From contig CAPERS010000005.1 in assembly GCA_948607205.1 (NCBI GenBank), positions 11,919-75,918 on the forward strand: a stretch of 64,000 nucleotides of DNA. The letters are read 5' to 3'. The notes below the pieces were generated by a model. The model was not told the DNA's origin and searched no databases. It saw nothing but the letters and a program-made list of their open reading frames with translations. The translations under genes were made by a program, and so were the position numbers. The first letter of the stretch is position 1, and each line of letters starts with the position of its first letter. Shown one piece after another: positions 23,323 through 32,900 of the stretch. Source of the stretch: an uncultured Eubacteriales bacterium. GTDB taxonomy: Bacteria; Bacillota; Clostridia; Christensenellales; UBA1242.

Positions 23323-24957
23323 ATGGACTATAAAAAAATTGCTAATTTGCTTTATCCAGAAGTGACAACCACACCTGAGGAAATTTTTGCACGCTATCCA
23401 AAGAGAAACTTGAAAGAAAGTCAAGTTGTTTCTCGTTTTGCGCCAAGCCCAACAGGCTATATGCATATCGGCAACTTTTTTCAGATGTTTATAAGTTATA
23501 ATCTCACGCGTGTAAGCGATGGCGTGTTTTTTCTGCGTGTTGAAGACACTGATTCCAAGCGCGAAAAAGAACAAGCAAAGGAAGTTGTGTTTGAAATTTT
23601 AAACAAATTTGGCATCAAGTTTGACGAATATCAAACATTGGAGGGTAAAGATATTGGCGCTTATGGACCTTATGTTCAAAGCCAACGCACTGAAATATAT
23701 AAGGTCTTTGCAAAAAAACTTGTTGCAGAGGGCAAGGCATTTCCATGTTTTTGCAAAAAGACAGAGGGCAAAGAGGACGTCCTCAAACTTCGCGAAAACA
23801 AATTTCAGGAGGATGACGAAAAAGAATATGACCCATGCCGCGATTTAAGTTATGAAGAAGTTAAAGCACATATTGATAATGGTGAGCCTTTTGCAATCAG
23901 ACTTAAAACCAAAAACACTGGTAAAGAACGTGTGAAATTCTATGACCTCATCAAAGGCGAAATCGAAGCTAAAGCAAACGCTAAAGATTTTGTTATTTTG
24001 AAAAACGATGGCATTCCGCCATATGCTTTTGCGCATGCAATAGACGACACTCTCATGGGCACAACAATCGTGGTGCGTGGCGAAGACTATATTGGCTCAA
24101 CTCCAATGCATATTGAACTCTTTGATGCTCTTGGCTTTAAGCCAACAACATATTGCCATAATCCGCTTATCTGCAAGATTGGCGACAACGGAAACAAACG
24201 CAAAATCTCAAAACGCTATGACCCAGAAGCTGATATGCGTTTCTATTTTGAAAAAGGTTATCTCACTCGCTCAGTGCTTGAATATCTTCTTAATATCATC
24301 AATTCAGGCTTTGAAATGTGGCGGGCAAACAATCCTGAGAAAGATTGGTGCGAATTTAAATTTGGCATAAATGATATCACAGCCGTTTCGCCAATTTTTG
24401 ACCTGGTCAAACTCAATGACATTTCAAAAAACCTGATAAGCAGGTTAAGCGGAGAAGAACTCTATCAAAATTGGCTTGCTTGGGCAGAGGAATATAACAA
24501 ATTTCTTGCTGAATATTTGGTTGCAAACAAAAATTTTGCTGTTTCAATGCTTAAAATTGACAGAGAATGTGAAAAACCACGAAAAGATATTTTCAATATG
24601 AGCATGATTGAAGAATATTTTTCTTATATGTTAAAAAAGCCTAACCTCGATGAAGTTTGCGAGCAAGACAGAGAAAAGTTCAATGAGTTTATGGAGGCAT
24701 ACGAGCAAGCATTTATTTTTCCATCGTCAAATGAAGAATGGTTCAACCTTGTCAAAGAGGTTGCGGGACAACTTGGTTATGCGACTGATAATAAAGCATA
24801 TAAGGCAAATCCAGAAGCGTATAAGGGCAATGTTGCCAAGGCATGCGAGTTTGTTCGCATTGCGATAACTGGTCGCAAAAACTCTCCAACTCTTTTTGAA
24901 ATAATCAAAGTTTTGGGTGAAAAAGAAGTTAAAGAAAGAATAAAAGTCAAGGCGTAA
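23323..24957 (+). CDS. gltX: Glutamyl-tRNA synthetase
   Basis: A 544-residue class I synthetase that charges tRNA-Glu. The HIGH-type motif is FAPSPTGYMHIGNFF (about residues 38-52); the KMSKS-type loop reads KRKISKRYDP (about 293). The active-site DTDSKRE and GEDYIGSTPMH segments are present. About 40 extra residues precede the usual start of the Rossmann fold. In the absence of a visible GlnRS or discriminating feature it could be non-discriminating; gatCAB is not in the window. The start has TAGGAG. Confidence 0.95.
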   Translation: MDYKKIANLLYPEVTTTPEEIFARYPKRNLKESQVVSRFAPSPTGYMHIGNFFQMFISYNLTRVSDGVFFLRVEDTDSKREKEQAKEVVFEILNKFGIKFDEYQTLEGKDIGAYGPYVQSQRTEIYKVFAKKLVAEGKAFPCFCKKTEGKEDVLKLRENKFQEDDEKEYDPCRDLSYEEVKAHIDNGEPFAIRLKTKNTGKERVKFYDLIKGEIEAKANAKDFVILKNDGIPPYAFAHAIDDTLMGTTIVVRGEDYIGSTPMHIELFDALGFKPTTYCHNPLICKIGDNGNKRKISKRYDPEADMRFYFEKGYLTRSVLEYLLNIINSGFEMWRANNPEKDWCEFKFGINDITAVSPIFDLVKLNDISKNLISRLSGEELYQNWLAWAEEYNKFLAEYLVANKNFAVSMLKIDRECEKPRKDIFNMSMIEEYFSYMLKKPNLDEVCEQDREKFNEFMEAYEQAFIFPSSNEEWFNLVKEVAGQLGYATDNKAYKANPEAYKGNVAKACEFVRIAITGRKNSPTLFEIIKVLGEKEVKERIKVKA

Positions 24958-24971
24958 AACCTTGATTTTTT
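24947..24971 (+). terminator. Terminator of gltX
   Basis: TCAAGG-CGTAAAA-CCTTGA followed by TTTTTT; overlaps the gltX stop codon. Confidence 0.75.
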
Positions 24972-24974
24972 CTG

Positions 24975-25056
24975 TTTAGGGACGCAAGAACAACACGAAC
25001 GAAGTGAGGGTTTTCTTTAGGGACGCAAGAACAACACGAACGAAGTGAGGGTTTTC
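24975..25056 (+). repeat. Two perfect tandem 41-bp repeats
   Basis: TTTAGGGACGCAAGAACAAC plus the following 21 bp at 24975-25015 is repeated exactly at 25016-25056. Each unit contains CACGAACGAAGTG, a short dyad. Two perfect copies suggest a recent duplication; no other copies are seen in this window. Confidence 0.85.
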
Positions 25057-25087
25057 TTATAATTTGAGATTGTCTATTGACAACAAT

Positions 25088-25396
25088 CTATGTTGGAGTT
25101 ATAATATTTTCAGAACACACTTGATAAGTTTTGATAAAGGTTACGCCTTCTCGCTCTAGCATAGTCTTTTGCATATCCCTGCCTCCAAAGGCAAATGAAG
25201 GTGAAAGACTGCCGTCAGAAAAGACAACTCGGTGACATGGAACTATGTTTTTATATGGATTTTGGTGTAAAGCGCGTCCAACGCGTCTTGCGAGATGACG
25301 GTTTCCGAGTGCGGTTGCAATTTTTCCATAAGTTGTAACTTTTCCTTTAGGCACACCAATGACAATTTTATAAACCTGTTCGTCGAATTCATTCAT
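25088..25396 (-). CDS. MGMT-family alkyltransferase, single domain, predicted leaderless
   Basis: A 102-residue protein equal to the catalytic domain of O6-alkylguanine-DNA alkyltransferases: VTTYGKIATALGNRHLARRVGRA (DNA-binding helix with the Arg finger) and IVPCHRVV with the acceptor Cys (about residue 54). The N-terminal domain of Ada/Ogt is missing, as in alkyltransferase-like proteins, but those usually have Trp in place of the Cys, so this could be active. No ribosome site: TTGACA-17-TATGAT ends 6 nt before the ATG, predicting a leaderless mRNA. Confidence 0.85.
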   Translation of the reverse strand: MNEFDEQVYKIVIGVPKGKVTTYGKIATALGNRHLARRVGRALHQNPYKNIVPCHRVVFSDGSLSPSFAFGGRDMQKTMLEREGVTFIKTYQVCSENIITPT

Positions 25397-25402
25397 ATAT
25401 TC

Positions 25403-25431
25403 ATCATAAAGAAAAATAGGCTAATTGTCAA
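25403..25431 (-). promoter_or_regulatory. Promoter giving a leaderless MGMT mRNA
   Basis: TTGACA (25426-25431), 17 bp, TATGAT (25403-25408), 6 nt to the ATG at 25396. Confidence 0.75.
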
Positions 25432-25493
25432 ATAAAAAATTAAAAATAAAATTTAACTCAAAAAGAGTTTTGTTTAAAGCATTAAATAGGTGT

Positions 25494-25522
25494 TATCAAA
25501 TAATGGTGACTTTGCATATAAA
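25494..25522 (+). promoter_or_regulatory. Promoter of the small gene before the sigma-like gene
   Basis: TTATCA (25494-25499), 17 bp, TATAAA (25517-25522), 5 nt to the ATG at 25528. Confidence 0.5.
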
Positions 25523-25527
25523 ATTAT

Positions 25528-25725
25528 ATGGAAAAGTGCATTTTTGATTTCAGTGCCAAAGAACTGGTGGCTTTGGCGGGCAGTCTGGCAATAGCGATGA
25601 GCGAAAAGTTTGATGATGAAACAATTTGTTCCATCAAACTTTTTTTATCCACTTTGCAGTCCAACCTCAATCTGATTGAGTTTCATGATAAAGGTTGCAG
25701 AAAAAGAAGGGGAATAATAAAATGA
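25528..25725 (+). CDS. Small helical protein upstream of the sigma-like gene
   Basis: A 65-residue protein: DFSAKELVALAGSLAIAMSE, then FDDETICSIKLFLSTLQSNL. The pattern of two helices, with a Leu/Ala-rich first helix and a second describing a Leu-rich amphipathic face, resembles small proteins of Clostridia grouped as DUF6774; this is a loose match from memory. The gene overlaps the following one by 4 nt (the TGA lies within AATGA at 25722), so the two are coupled. No ribosome site; predicted leaderless. Confidence 0.5.
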   Translation: MEKCIFDFSAKELVALAGSLAIAMSEKFDDETICSIKLFLSTLQSNLNLIEFHDKGCRKRRGIIK

Positions 25726-26936
25726 ATTCAAAACCTAAATTAAACAGTGAAGAAAATTCAAAACTCATCGTTGCCGCACGAGAACAATTTAAAGCCAGCA
25801 ATGGTAAAGACCAAACATTAATGCAAGAGGCCATCCAAAGAAACTGGGGCCTTGTTATTTTTATAAGCAAAAAGTTTCAGCCAACTTTGAAAAGTTTAAA
25901 CATACCAGAGGATGACGTGGCTTCTGAAATGCTAGATAAACTTTATAAATGTATATTGACATATGACGAAACAAGAGTCAAATTTTCAACATTTGCAGGA
26001 ATATGTCTTGAAAATACTGTAAAAATGGTTATCAGAAAAGAAAAAAATCGAAAACAAGTTGAAAGTTTAGAAAAACTCAAGTTCACAAGAAACGATGATG
26101 AAATGAGTTTAATTGAAGTGCTTGAAAATAAACAAGTCAGACCTATTGAAGAAAACGCTTTATCTTCATTAAACAGCAAAAGAATTGTTGAATGTTTGCC
26201 CATTATATTCAGTAAAAGTGACTATAAATTGATTCAAATGCGTGGGAATAACCTTAGACAATTGGAAATTGGTAAAAAATTGGGTATTAGCCGTTCTTAT
26301 GTGTCACGAAAGCTTGTAAGGATAAACAATCTTTTAAATAAAATTATGCTTTTTGAAGATGTTCGTGATATTGATGCTTTTAACAAAGACAAAAATTTTT
26401 CGGAAGGTCAAATTAAAGAAAATAAAGCGCTATATAATATTGCAAGACATATATATTCAGATAGGCAAATTGATTTTGATATGTGCTTTTCATATATAAG
26501 TTATGATTATCGCCAACTTGGAATGAATAAAAAAGCTGAGAAACTGTTTGGAGAGAAAGCTCAATATGTTTTAAAACTTTTGGCAAAATTCGAAGATGTC
26601 AATTTTAAATATATTGAAAATAAAGAAAATCAAGGAATTATTCATGTTCCACATGAAGAGGAGAATATTAATAAAAAATTGACAAGATTTACACAAATTT
26701 TAAATTTATATAAAACACATAAAATAAAAGATTTCAAAGGTTGCTCTCTTCGTGATTTAATAATTATGTCGCAATTTAATAAAACTCTAAAAAAGCCTAT
26801 AGAAGATTATATTCAAAAAAACAAAAATGAAACTTCTGTTAAGCATGTGTTAGCAGTAATAAAACATGCTGAAAGAGAAATTGAAAAAGAGAGTTTGGCT
26901 CCAAACAGTTCTGTCGATAATATAATTAATTTATAA
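25722..26936 (+). CDS. Sigma-70-like regulator with a long C-terminal extension
   Basis: A 404-residue protein. Residues about 35-115 resemble sigma region 2 (QRNWGLVIFISKKF, then EDDVASEMLDKLYKCILTYD, then FSTFAGICLENTVKMVIRKE), and about 170-215 resemble region 4 with a helix-turn-helix (LRQLEIGKKLGISRSYVSRK). No region 3 is evident. After it come about 185 further residues (charged, helical) not found in ordinary sigma factors. It may be a divergent sigma factor or a sigma-derived DNA-binding protein; which promoters it uses is unknown. The codon usage is A/T-richer than that of gltX. Start chosen at 25722, with GGGG 10 nt upstream. Confidence 0.6.
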   Translation: MNSKPKLNSEENSKLIVAAREQFKASNGKDQTLMQEAIQRNWGLVIFISKKFQPTLKSLNIPEDDVASEMLDKLYKCILTYDETRVKFSTFAGICLENTVKMVIRKEKNRKQVESLEKLKFTRNDDEMSLIEVLENKQVRPIEENALSSLNSKRIVECLPIIFSKSDYKLIQMRGNNLRQLEIGKKLGISRSYVSRKLVRINNLLNKIMLFEDVRDIDAFNKDKNFSEGQIKENKALYNIARHIYSDRQIDFDMCFSYISYDYRQLGMNKKAEKLFGEKAQYVLKLLAKFEDVNFKYIENKENQGIIHVPHEEENINKKLTRFTQILNLYKTHKIKDFKGCSLRDLIIMSQFNKTLKKPIEDYIQKNKNETSVKHVLAVIKHAEREIEKESLAPNSSVDNIINL

Positions 26937-26960
26937 AATATCACATTAAAAAAGTAAAAT

Positions 26961-26998
26961 TCATCAAAAAACAGGCAAATTTGCCTGTTTTTTGATGA
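26961..26998. terminator. 38-bp perfect palindromic bidirectional terminator
   Basis: TCATCAAAAAACAGGCAAA is followed immediately by its exact complement; it serves the sigma-like gene and, on the other strand, gpmI. Confidence 0.9.
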
Positions 26999-27018
26999 AA
27001 AACTGAAAATTATTTGTT

Positions 27019-28512
27019 TTAGAACAGCGGTTTTGTCATGGTTTTTGGGATTTCGATATCAAGCATTTTTAATATTGTTGGCGCGATATTTGCAATTGAG
27101 CCATTCTTTAAAAGTTTAACTTTTCGTTTCTCGCTGACAAAAATGCATGGAACGGGATTTGTTGTATGTGTTGTTATTTTGTTGCCTTTTTCGTCAAACA
27201 TAAGTTCGGCATTTCCATGGTCAGCAGTGATAATGCATTCTCCACCTGCCATAAGTGTTGCAAGCGCAAGAGCATAGGCCTGCTTTTCAACACAAGCGAT
27301 GGCTTCTTTGGTTGCATTGAAATTTCCGGTGTGGCCAATCATGTCTGGGTTTGAATAATTCACTAAAATAAAATCATATTTTGCTGATGCTATTGCGTCC
27401 AAAGTTTTTTCTGTTATTTCAATTGCGCGCATTTTTGGATAATCTGAAAAGTCTTGAACGTCAATGCTGTCAATCAAAACCCTTTCTTCATTCTTGTATG
27501 GCTTTTCAATGCCTCCATTAAAGAAGAATGTGACGTGCGCGTATTTTGTGGTTTCAGCAATATGAAATTGTTTTAGGTTGTTTTGTGAAATTATCGCCGA
27601 AAGATTATCTTCAATCTCTTCTGGCGGATAAAGTGTGTTGAGTGAGGTGAAATCGACAGAATATTCCTTCATTGGCGAGAAAAGAAGATTGTTGAATTGC
27701 TTTGTTTTAAACTCTTTAAATTGCTTATCGGTGATTGCTCTTGTCATTTCAATTGCTCTGTCAGAGCGATAGTTGAAAAAGATAACACTGTCGCCGTCCT
27801 TTATCACGCCTTCTTTTTCAATTAATGCAGGTTCAATAAACTCGTCATAAACTCCATTTTCATAACTTTTCAAAATATATTCTTTTGCAGTTAAATTTTG
27901 CAAATTTTCACCAAAAACAAAGGTTTTGTATGCTTTTTCAACTCTTTCAAAGCGCTTTTCTCTGTCCATTGCAAAAACTCGACCTGAAACTGATGCAATT
28001 TTCGCATTGGTATTTTCAATTTTCGCATTGAGTTTTTCTATAAATTTGATGCCGTCTTTGATTCCAGTATCTCTGCCATCCATAAAAGCATGAATGAAAA
28101 TGTTTTTTATTTGATAATCTTTTGCATAATCTAAAATTGCAAACAGGTGACTTATATTGGAGTGAATTCCGCCGTCAGAAAGCAAGCCCATTATATGAAG
28201 ATTTTTTCCTTCTGCATGCTTTAACGCTTTTATAAGTGCAGGATTCTTCCCAAATTGACCTGTTTTAACGTCATCGTCAATTTTCATTAAGTCTTGAAGA
28301 ATGACTCTTCCGCCTCCAAGCGTCAAATGCCCAACTTCTGAATTTCCCATTTGACCTTCTGGCAGCCCAACTCTTGATCCGCTCGCTTCAAGAGTTGTGT
28401 GTGGATATTTTTTTAATAACTTGTCAAGGTTTGGTGTTCCTGCAGAATATATAGCATTACCATTTTTTTCTTTTCTAAGTCCGAATCCGTCTAAAATTAT
28501 AAGTGTAACCAT
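27019..28512 (-). CDS. gpmI: Cofactor-independent phosphoglycerate mutase
   Basis: A 497-residue alkaline-phosphatase-fold enzyme that interconverts 3- and 2-phosphoglycerate using two manganese ions. N-terminal LIILDGFGLR holds the first metal Asp; GQMGNSEVGHLTLGGGR holds the catalytic Ser (about residue 60); FIHAFMDGRDT, FFNYRSDRA, VNYSNPDMIGHTG and ITADHGNAE supply substrate and metal ligands. Length is slightly under the usual 505-515. AAGGAG precedes the ATG. Mn-dependent, and known to be inhibited by acid during sporulation in Bacillus. Confidence 0.97.
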   Translation of the reverse strand: MVTLIILDGFGLRKEKNGNAIYSAGTPNLDKLLKKYPHTTLEASGSRVGLPEGQMGNSEVGHLTLGGGRVILQDLMKIDDDVKTGQFGKNPALIKALKHAEGKNLHIMGLLSDGGIHSNISHLFAILDYAKDYQIKNIFIHAFMDGRDTGIKDGIKFIEKLNAKIENTNAKIASVSGRVFAMDREKRFERVEKAYKTFVFGENLQNLTAKEYILKSYENGVYDEFIEPALIEKEGVIKDGDSVIFFNYRSDRAIEMTRAITDKQFKEFKTKQFNNLLFSPMKEYSVDFTSLNTLYPPEEIEDNLSAIISQNNLKQFHIAETTKYAHVTFFFNGGIEKPYKNEERVLIDSIDVQDFSDYPKMRAIEITEKTLDAIASAKYDFILVNYSNPDMIGHTGNFNATKEAIACVEKQAYALALATLMAGGECIITADHGNAELMFDEKGNKITTHTTNPVPCIFVSEKRKVKLLKNGSIANIAPTILKMLDIEIPKTMTKPLF

Positions 28513-28663
28513 TTTTTACTCTCCTTTTTTAAGATATTTAAAACATCTTATTGACTTTATTTTTTTTATTAAAACCTTTAAAAAAATATATTTTTTTCAA
28601 TATTTTAAGCAATTTTAACTGATAATTTATTCATTTTTGAAATGTTTTCTAAAAATTATTTTA

Positions 28664-29374
28664 TCATTCCTTATCGAGCAGGTTGTATCTTTCAGTGTGA
28701 ATAAGCGCGTTGAAAAGTTTATCTTTTGCGCCAGGATATTTTTGTTCAAGATTTGTCAAAAAGTTTTTCGCATTTTCTCGTTCGGTATGTTTGTCAGCAG
28801 GGCAAATGTTTTTGACAATTGGATAATCTTTTGAAACCCTTTCAATATCTTTTTCTTCACAGAATATGAGAGGGCGAATGGAATGAAGGTCAATTCTTGA
28901 AAGATAACTTTTTGGCTTGAATGACGAAAGTCTGCCTTCGAAAAACAAACTCATCACAAAAGTTTCAATAAAGTCATCTTTGTGATGACCAAGCGCAACT
29001 TTGTTGCAACCAAGTGATTTGGCTTTGCTGTTTAAAAGTCCTCTTCTCATGTTTGCGCAAAGCGAACAAGGATTTTTTTCTTTTTTTATTTCAAAAACAA
29101 CTTCAAAAACATTGGATTGTTCAATATAAAATTCAACTTCGAGTTTCTCGCAAAAGTCAGACAACTTTGAATAATCGGTCTTTCCGTTCGTTAGGTCAAC
29201 GCTCACAGCGACAAGTTCAAACTTTTTTGGACAAAATCTTTGATAGGCTTTGAGCGCGCTCAATAGTGTCAAACTGTCTTTTCCTCCAGACAGCCCAACG
29301 CAAATTTTATCGCCTTCTTCTATCAAGTTATACTTTTCGCAAGCCTTTCTTAAAACACTTAAAACTTTTTGCAT
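28664..29374 (-). CDS. ttcA: TtcA-like PP-loop tRNA thiolation enzyme
   Basis: A 236-residue protein of the TtcA/TtuA group. CVGLSGGKDSLTLLSAL is the PP-loop (about residues 27-43), CSLCANMRRGLL holds the CxxC that with other Cys residues binds an iron-sulfur cluster, and ALGHHKDDFIETFVMSLFFEG matches the family. TtcA 2-thiolates C32 in some tRNAs; the short length fits the core form. Another member of the family could act on U54 or be uncharacterised. The start at 29374 is chosen because AAAGGA lies 5 nt upstream; a further ATG at 29389 lies nearer the promoter. Confidence 0.8.
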   Translation of the reverse strand: MQKVLSVLRKACEKYNLIEEGDKICVGLSGGKDSLTLLSALKAYQRFCPKKFELVAVSVDLTNGKTDYSKLSDFCEKLEVEFYIEQSNVFEVVFEIKKEKNPCSLCANMRRGLLNSKAKSLGCNKVALGHHKDDFIETFVMSLFFEGRLSSFKPKSYLSRIDLHSIRPLIFCEEKDIERVSKDYPIVKNICPADKHTERENAKNFLTNLEQKYPGAKDKLFNALIHTERYNLLDKE

Positions 29375-29393
29375 AATTTTCCTTTTCATTGAA

Positions 29394-29422
29394 ATTATAT
29401 CAAAAAGTTAAAATAAATGCAA
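29394..29422 (-). promoter_or_regulatory. Extended -10 promoter of ttcA-like gene
   Basis: TTGCAT (29417-29422), 17 bp, TATAAT (29394-29399) preceded by TGA on the minus strand. Confidence 0.6.
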
Positions 29423-29825
29423 TTTTTTATTAAAAATATATTAAAAAACATTAAATTATTTTTTTTATTTTATTTTTTAATTGTTTTTTAAATATTGAAA
29501 AAAAATAAAATTAATTTATTTATCAAAATAATTAATTTAAAATAAAATCAAAATAAAATCAAATTTTAACAAAATTAATTTAAAAATAAATTATAATTAA
29601 AATTTTGCTTAAAATACATTAATTTTTATTGTTTTTTGCAAAAATTAATAAAAAAGTGATAAAAAAACAGTAAAACGCGTTTAATTTTTAAATAAATTAA
29701 CAAATATTTTTAAATTATTTTTTAATTAATAAAATATTAAAAATTTAATAAAAATTAAAACTCAAAATAAATGTAAAAAAATAATTAATTAAATATTAAA
29801 ATATATATATTTTATCTCAATTAAT
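29423..29825. other. About 400 bp of extremely A/T-rich DNA
   Basis: Only a few percent of the bases are G or C. The sequence is made of AAAATTAA/TTAATT/TAAAAT words with homopolymer A and T runs. No gene, hairpin terminator or DnaA box is seen. It separates the ttcA-like gene from the divergent giant lipoprotein gene and may be intrinsically curved or easily melted. Confidence 0.85.
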
Positions 29826-29854
29826 TTGACAATTTTTGCTAGGATTTGTATACT
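29826..29854 (+). promoter_or_regulatory. Strong promoter of the giant lipoprotein gene
   Basis: TTGACA (29826-29831), 17 bp, TATACT (29849-29854). Predicted start about 29861, giving a leader of about 80 nt. Confidence 0.75.
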
Positions 29855-29884
29855 TTTTATAAGGTTCGAATCTTTTATAATAAA

Positions 29885-29891
29885 TTCGACA
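29885..29891 (-). promoter_or_regulatory. Spo0A-box-like 7-mer in the giant gene leader
   Basis: TTCGACA on the plus strand (TGTCGAA on the minus), 25-30 bp downstream of the predicted transcription start, a position that would block elongation or initiation if bound. Confidence 0.35.
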
Positions 29892-29896
29892 TTTTA

Positions 29897-29931
29897 TGTT
29901 TAATATCGTGCAAAATGAGAGATATTAAACA
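29897..29931 (+). promoter_or_regulatory. 11-bp hairpin next to the ribosome site of the giant gene
   Basis: TGTTTAATATC and GATATTAAACA enclose a 13-nt loop; the hairpin ends directly before AGGAGG. It could stabilise the 19-kb mRNA at its 5' end or control translation start. Confidence 0.6.
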
Positions 29932-29941
29932 AGGAGGAAAA

Positions 29942-32900
29942 ATGAAAAAGTTTTTTGTTGGACTTTTGAGCATATTCATGATATGCGGTGGAATTATTCT
30001 TGCCTCTTGTGGCGAGAGCAAAGTTTCATTGTCTATCGACCAGACTTACAAAGAAATCGTTGTGCTTGATGAAGATAACATTGAGCCTGTTTTTGTCACA
30101 TGTGTGGTTAACGGCGTTGACAACGGCAAAGTCAGTGTTTCGTCAAGTCAGAACAGTATTGTTTCTGCAAGCGTTGAATATAATTCTTCCTCAAATCAAA
30201 ACATCATCAGTTTGATTGCTGGAGATATGGAAGGCACAGCAACAGTCACTGTCACAACTCTTGACCAAACTGTTAAAGAAACGATAACTGTTTTTGTTCA
30301 TGGCGAAGTTACAGGCATGAGTGAAAAAGTTTACACAAACGGTCAAAGTCAACTTTATGCAATTCGTGGAGGACAGCGCACACTTAATGCAAATGAACTT
30401 ATTGATTTTGAAACCACTCTTAACACTTCAAGAAAAGATATTTCTTGGAAGTTGAAAGAAGAAGACCAATACATAACTCTTGATGGCAATGTTCTTTCAA
30501 TCGACGAAAATTATAAAGCAGGAGTGAGTGAGCCAAAGTTGACTCTCACTGCCACTTCAATTTTCAATCCTGACATCAGCGAAGATATAACTTTAACAAT
30601 TCTTGACAAGATTGACACAAGTTCGGTTAATCTTGCTTTTGCATTTAATAGAACAATGGACTACACCAACATTTTCTCGCAAAATGAAAACGGTGATATT
30701 GTCAAAGAAAAAATTCTCTTGACTTCAAACAGAGAAGCCGACCCTGACAACAAAACGGCATACATTCGCATAATTTTTGCTGATTGTGAAAAATATTCAA
30801 TTGAGCCGGTCATTTCATATAAAAACACAAATGCTGACGTTGGTCAAATTTCTATTCTTAGTGACTCAAATCAAGAAAGTGGTGTGCGTTATTTCATAGC
30901 AGAAGGCAAAGACAATGCAAATATAACAGCAAACGCGTCTTTCAAAATTGGTCATAAAGAATTTGCTTATTCAGTGTCAACCGACTTCTTTGAAATTGGC
31001 TCTTATGAAAAAATAGACAAAATCAAAATTTTTGACGAAAATGGATTTGAAATTAAAGCAACTCAAAGCATTTATAATTCATATTCACTCGATAAATCTC
31101 TCGGTCAAGAATTTGAAGTTGCGCTTTTGCCAACGACTGTGCAAGGTTACACTGGTCAATACAACCTTGAACTTCAAGTTAACGACCTCTCTTATGTCGG
31201 AAAGCCTGCGCCAATTGAAATGCACTATATCGACGAAGACGGCTATGCCAGAGTTCTCAATTTCGGACATGGTGAGAATAAGTCAGACGTGACAAATATC
31301 AAAGTTATTTTCAAATCAATCAGCATTTCGTCAAAGCAAGTTTACATTCGTGCTGTAAATGATATTCCAGAATCACTTTTGTCAACTTTGACTTTCAATT
31401 CAGAAGACAACAAAAAAGTTAAAACCTCAGTTGAACTTAACCTTCAAAGAGCGCCAACATCACTTGTTTTTGAAGATAAAAATCAAAAGAATATCTATTT
31501 TTCAAGCGCTTATGGTGCAGAGAAAACTCTCTCAAAAGAATTCAAAGTTTTTGGACAAACTTCATTGACTGGTCTGTCAGTTGTATACAGCAATGCTTTT
31601 GTGGACAGCCCTGTGCTTGTTCAAACAGGAAGCAGTTTAGACGAAGGCGTTAACTATAAAGGTGAGCCTTATGTTCAGTTCAGAGTTTCTTTTGACCTGC
31701 TTTCAAGCGGTCTTGGTCAAACTCGCAATGGCGAATATAGAATCGTTCACACAAACGGCATTTCAAGTGATGCATTTGACCTTAATGTTCTTCTTCCTTT
31801 GACAGACGCCTATCTCAAAATTGATAACCTGACTTCATATAACGCAGTCGTAGGTCACAGAAACGAAGGCAATCTCTTTGACGCAAACGGAACAGCTCTT
31901 CCAAACAAATCAAATTCATTGAGTTTTATAATGCTCAAAAATGGAGCAACTTTGCCATTTGCTCTTCAAACAAACTCTGTAAATCTTGGCAATGGCAGTG
32001 TTTCAAGCGTGCTTGAAAGTGCAGAGTTTCGTTTCGTTGATGAAGAAAAAGAAAACGAACTTTCGCAAGAAGATTATCAAAATCTTATCGCTAACTTTGA
32101 AAATGCGTCAAGAGAAAGCAATGTCGTATCAATAAATTCACTTGGAAACACACTCTCTTCTCATGCAACTGGAACGACTTATATCCTTATCAAATTCAAA
32201 GGCAAGTCAATCGGTGAAGACGGAATCGAAGATGTGACTTTCTATCGTGTCGTCAAAGTTGAAAGTTTTGTTGCCCCAGCAACTCTCAAACCAAACGTTT
32301 CCAGCGTTGAGGTTTATGCTGAAAACTCAGTTAGTGAAGATGACCAATCAACTGAAAAAACTGTGATAATAAACTTTGCTCAAAATGGAGTGACTTACAA
32401 AGAGCCAACAAACTTTATTTTTGAATATGACCCAAATGCGAAAGATGATGAAAATAAGAATTTACATTTCACAAATAATGGTGCTTCAATAAATTTTGGC
32501 AATTTCAGCATTGATAACATCACAATATTTGATTCATACATGAGTTTTGTTGTGCGCGGCATAAGCACAAATGGTCAAACTGCATTCAACAAAAACTTGT
32601 CAATCGCTTATGTCTATAAAGATGAAAACAAAAACGCATATATCGCACTTGAAAACAGCATTGACATAACTGTCAAAAACGCTGACAGAATTGAACGTGT
32701 GACTTGGGAAAGTTTTAACGAGGACGGAATTTATTTCGACCTTAGCGACAATGGCGACAATTCACAAATCATCGTGACCTCAGTTTCACCAACAAATGCA
32801 AGAAACAAAGACCTTAAATTTATCGCAGTCAATGAATCAGGAAACATCGACAACAGTTTTGTCAAGTTTTCACAAGTGGACTCTGGAAGTGATGTTGTCA

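Noticed and set aside
24975..25056. CRISPR array
   Set aside because: Two adjacent identical 41-bp units with no spacers and no cas genes in the window.
29423..29825. Second replication origin or DNA-unwinding element
   Set aside because: No DnaA boxes within the A/T-rich block and no replication gene next to it; simple A/T richness is not enough.
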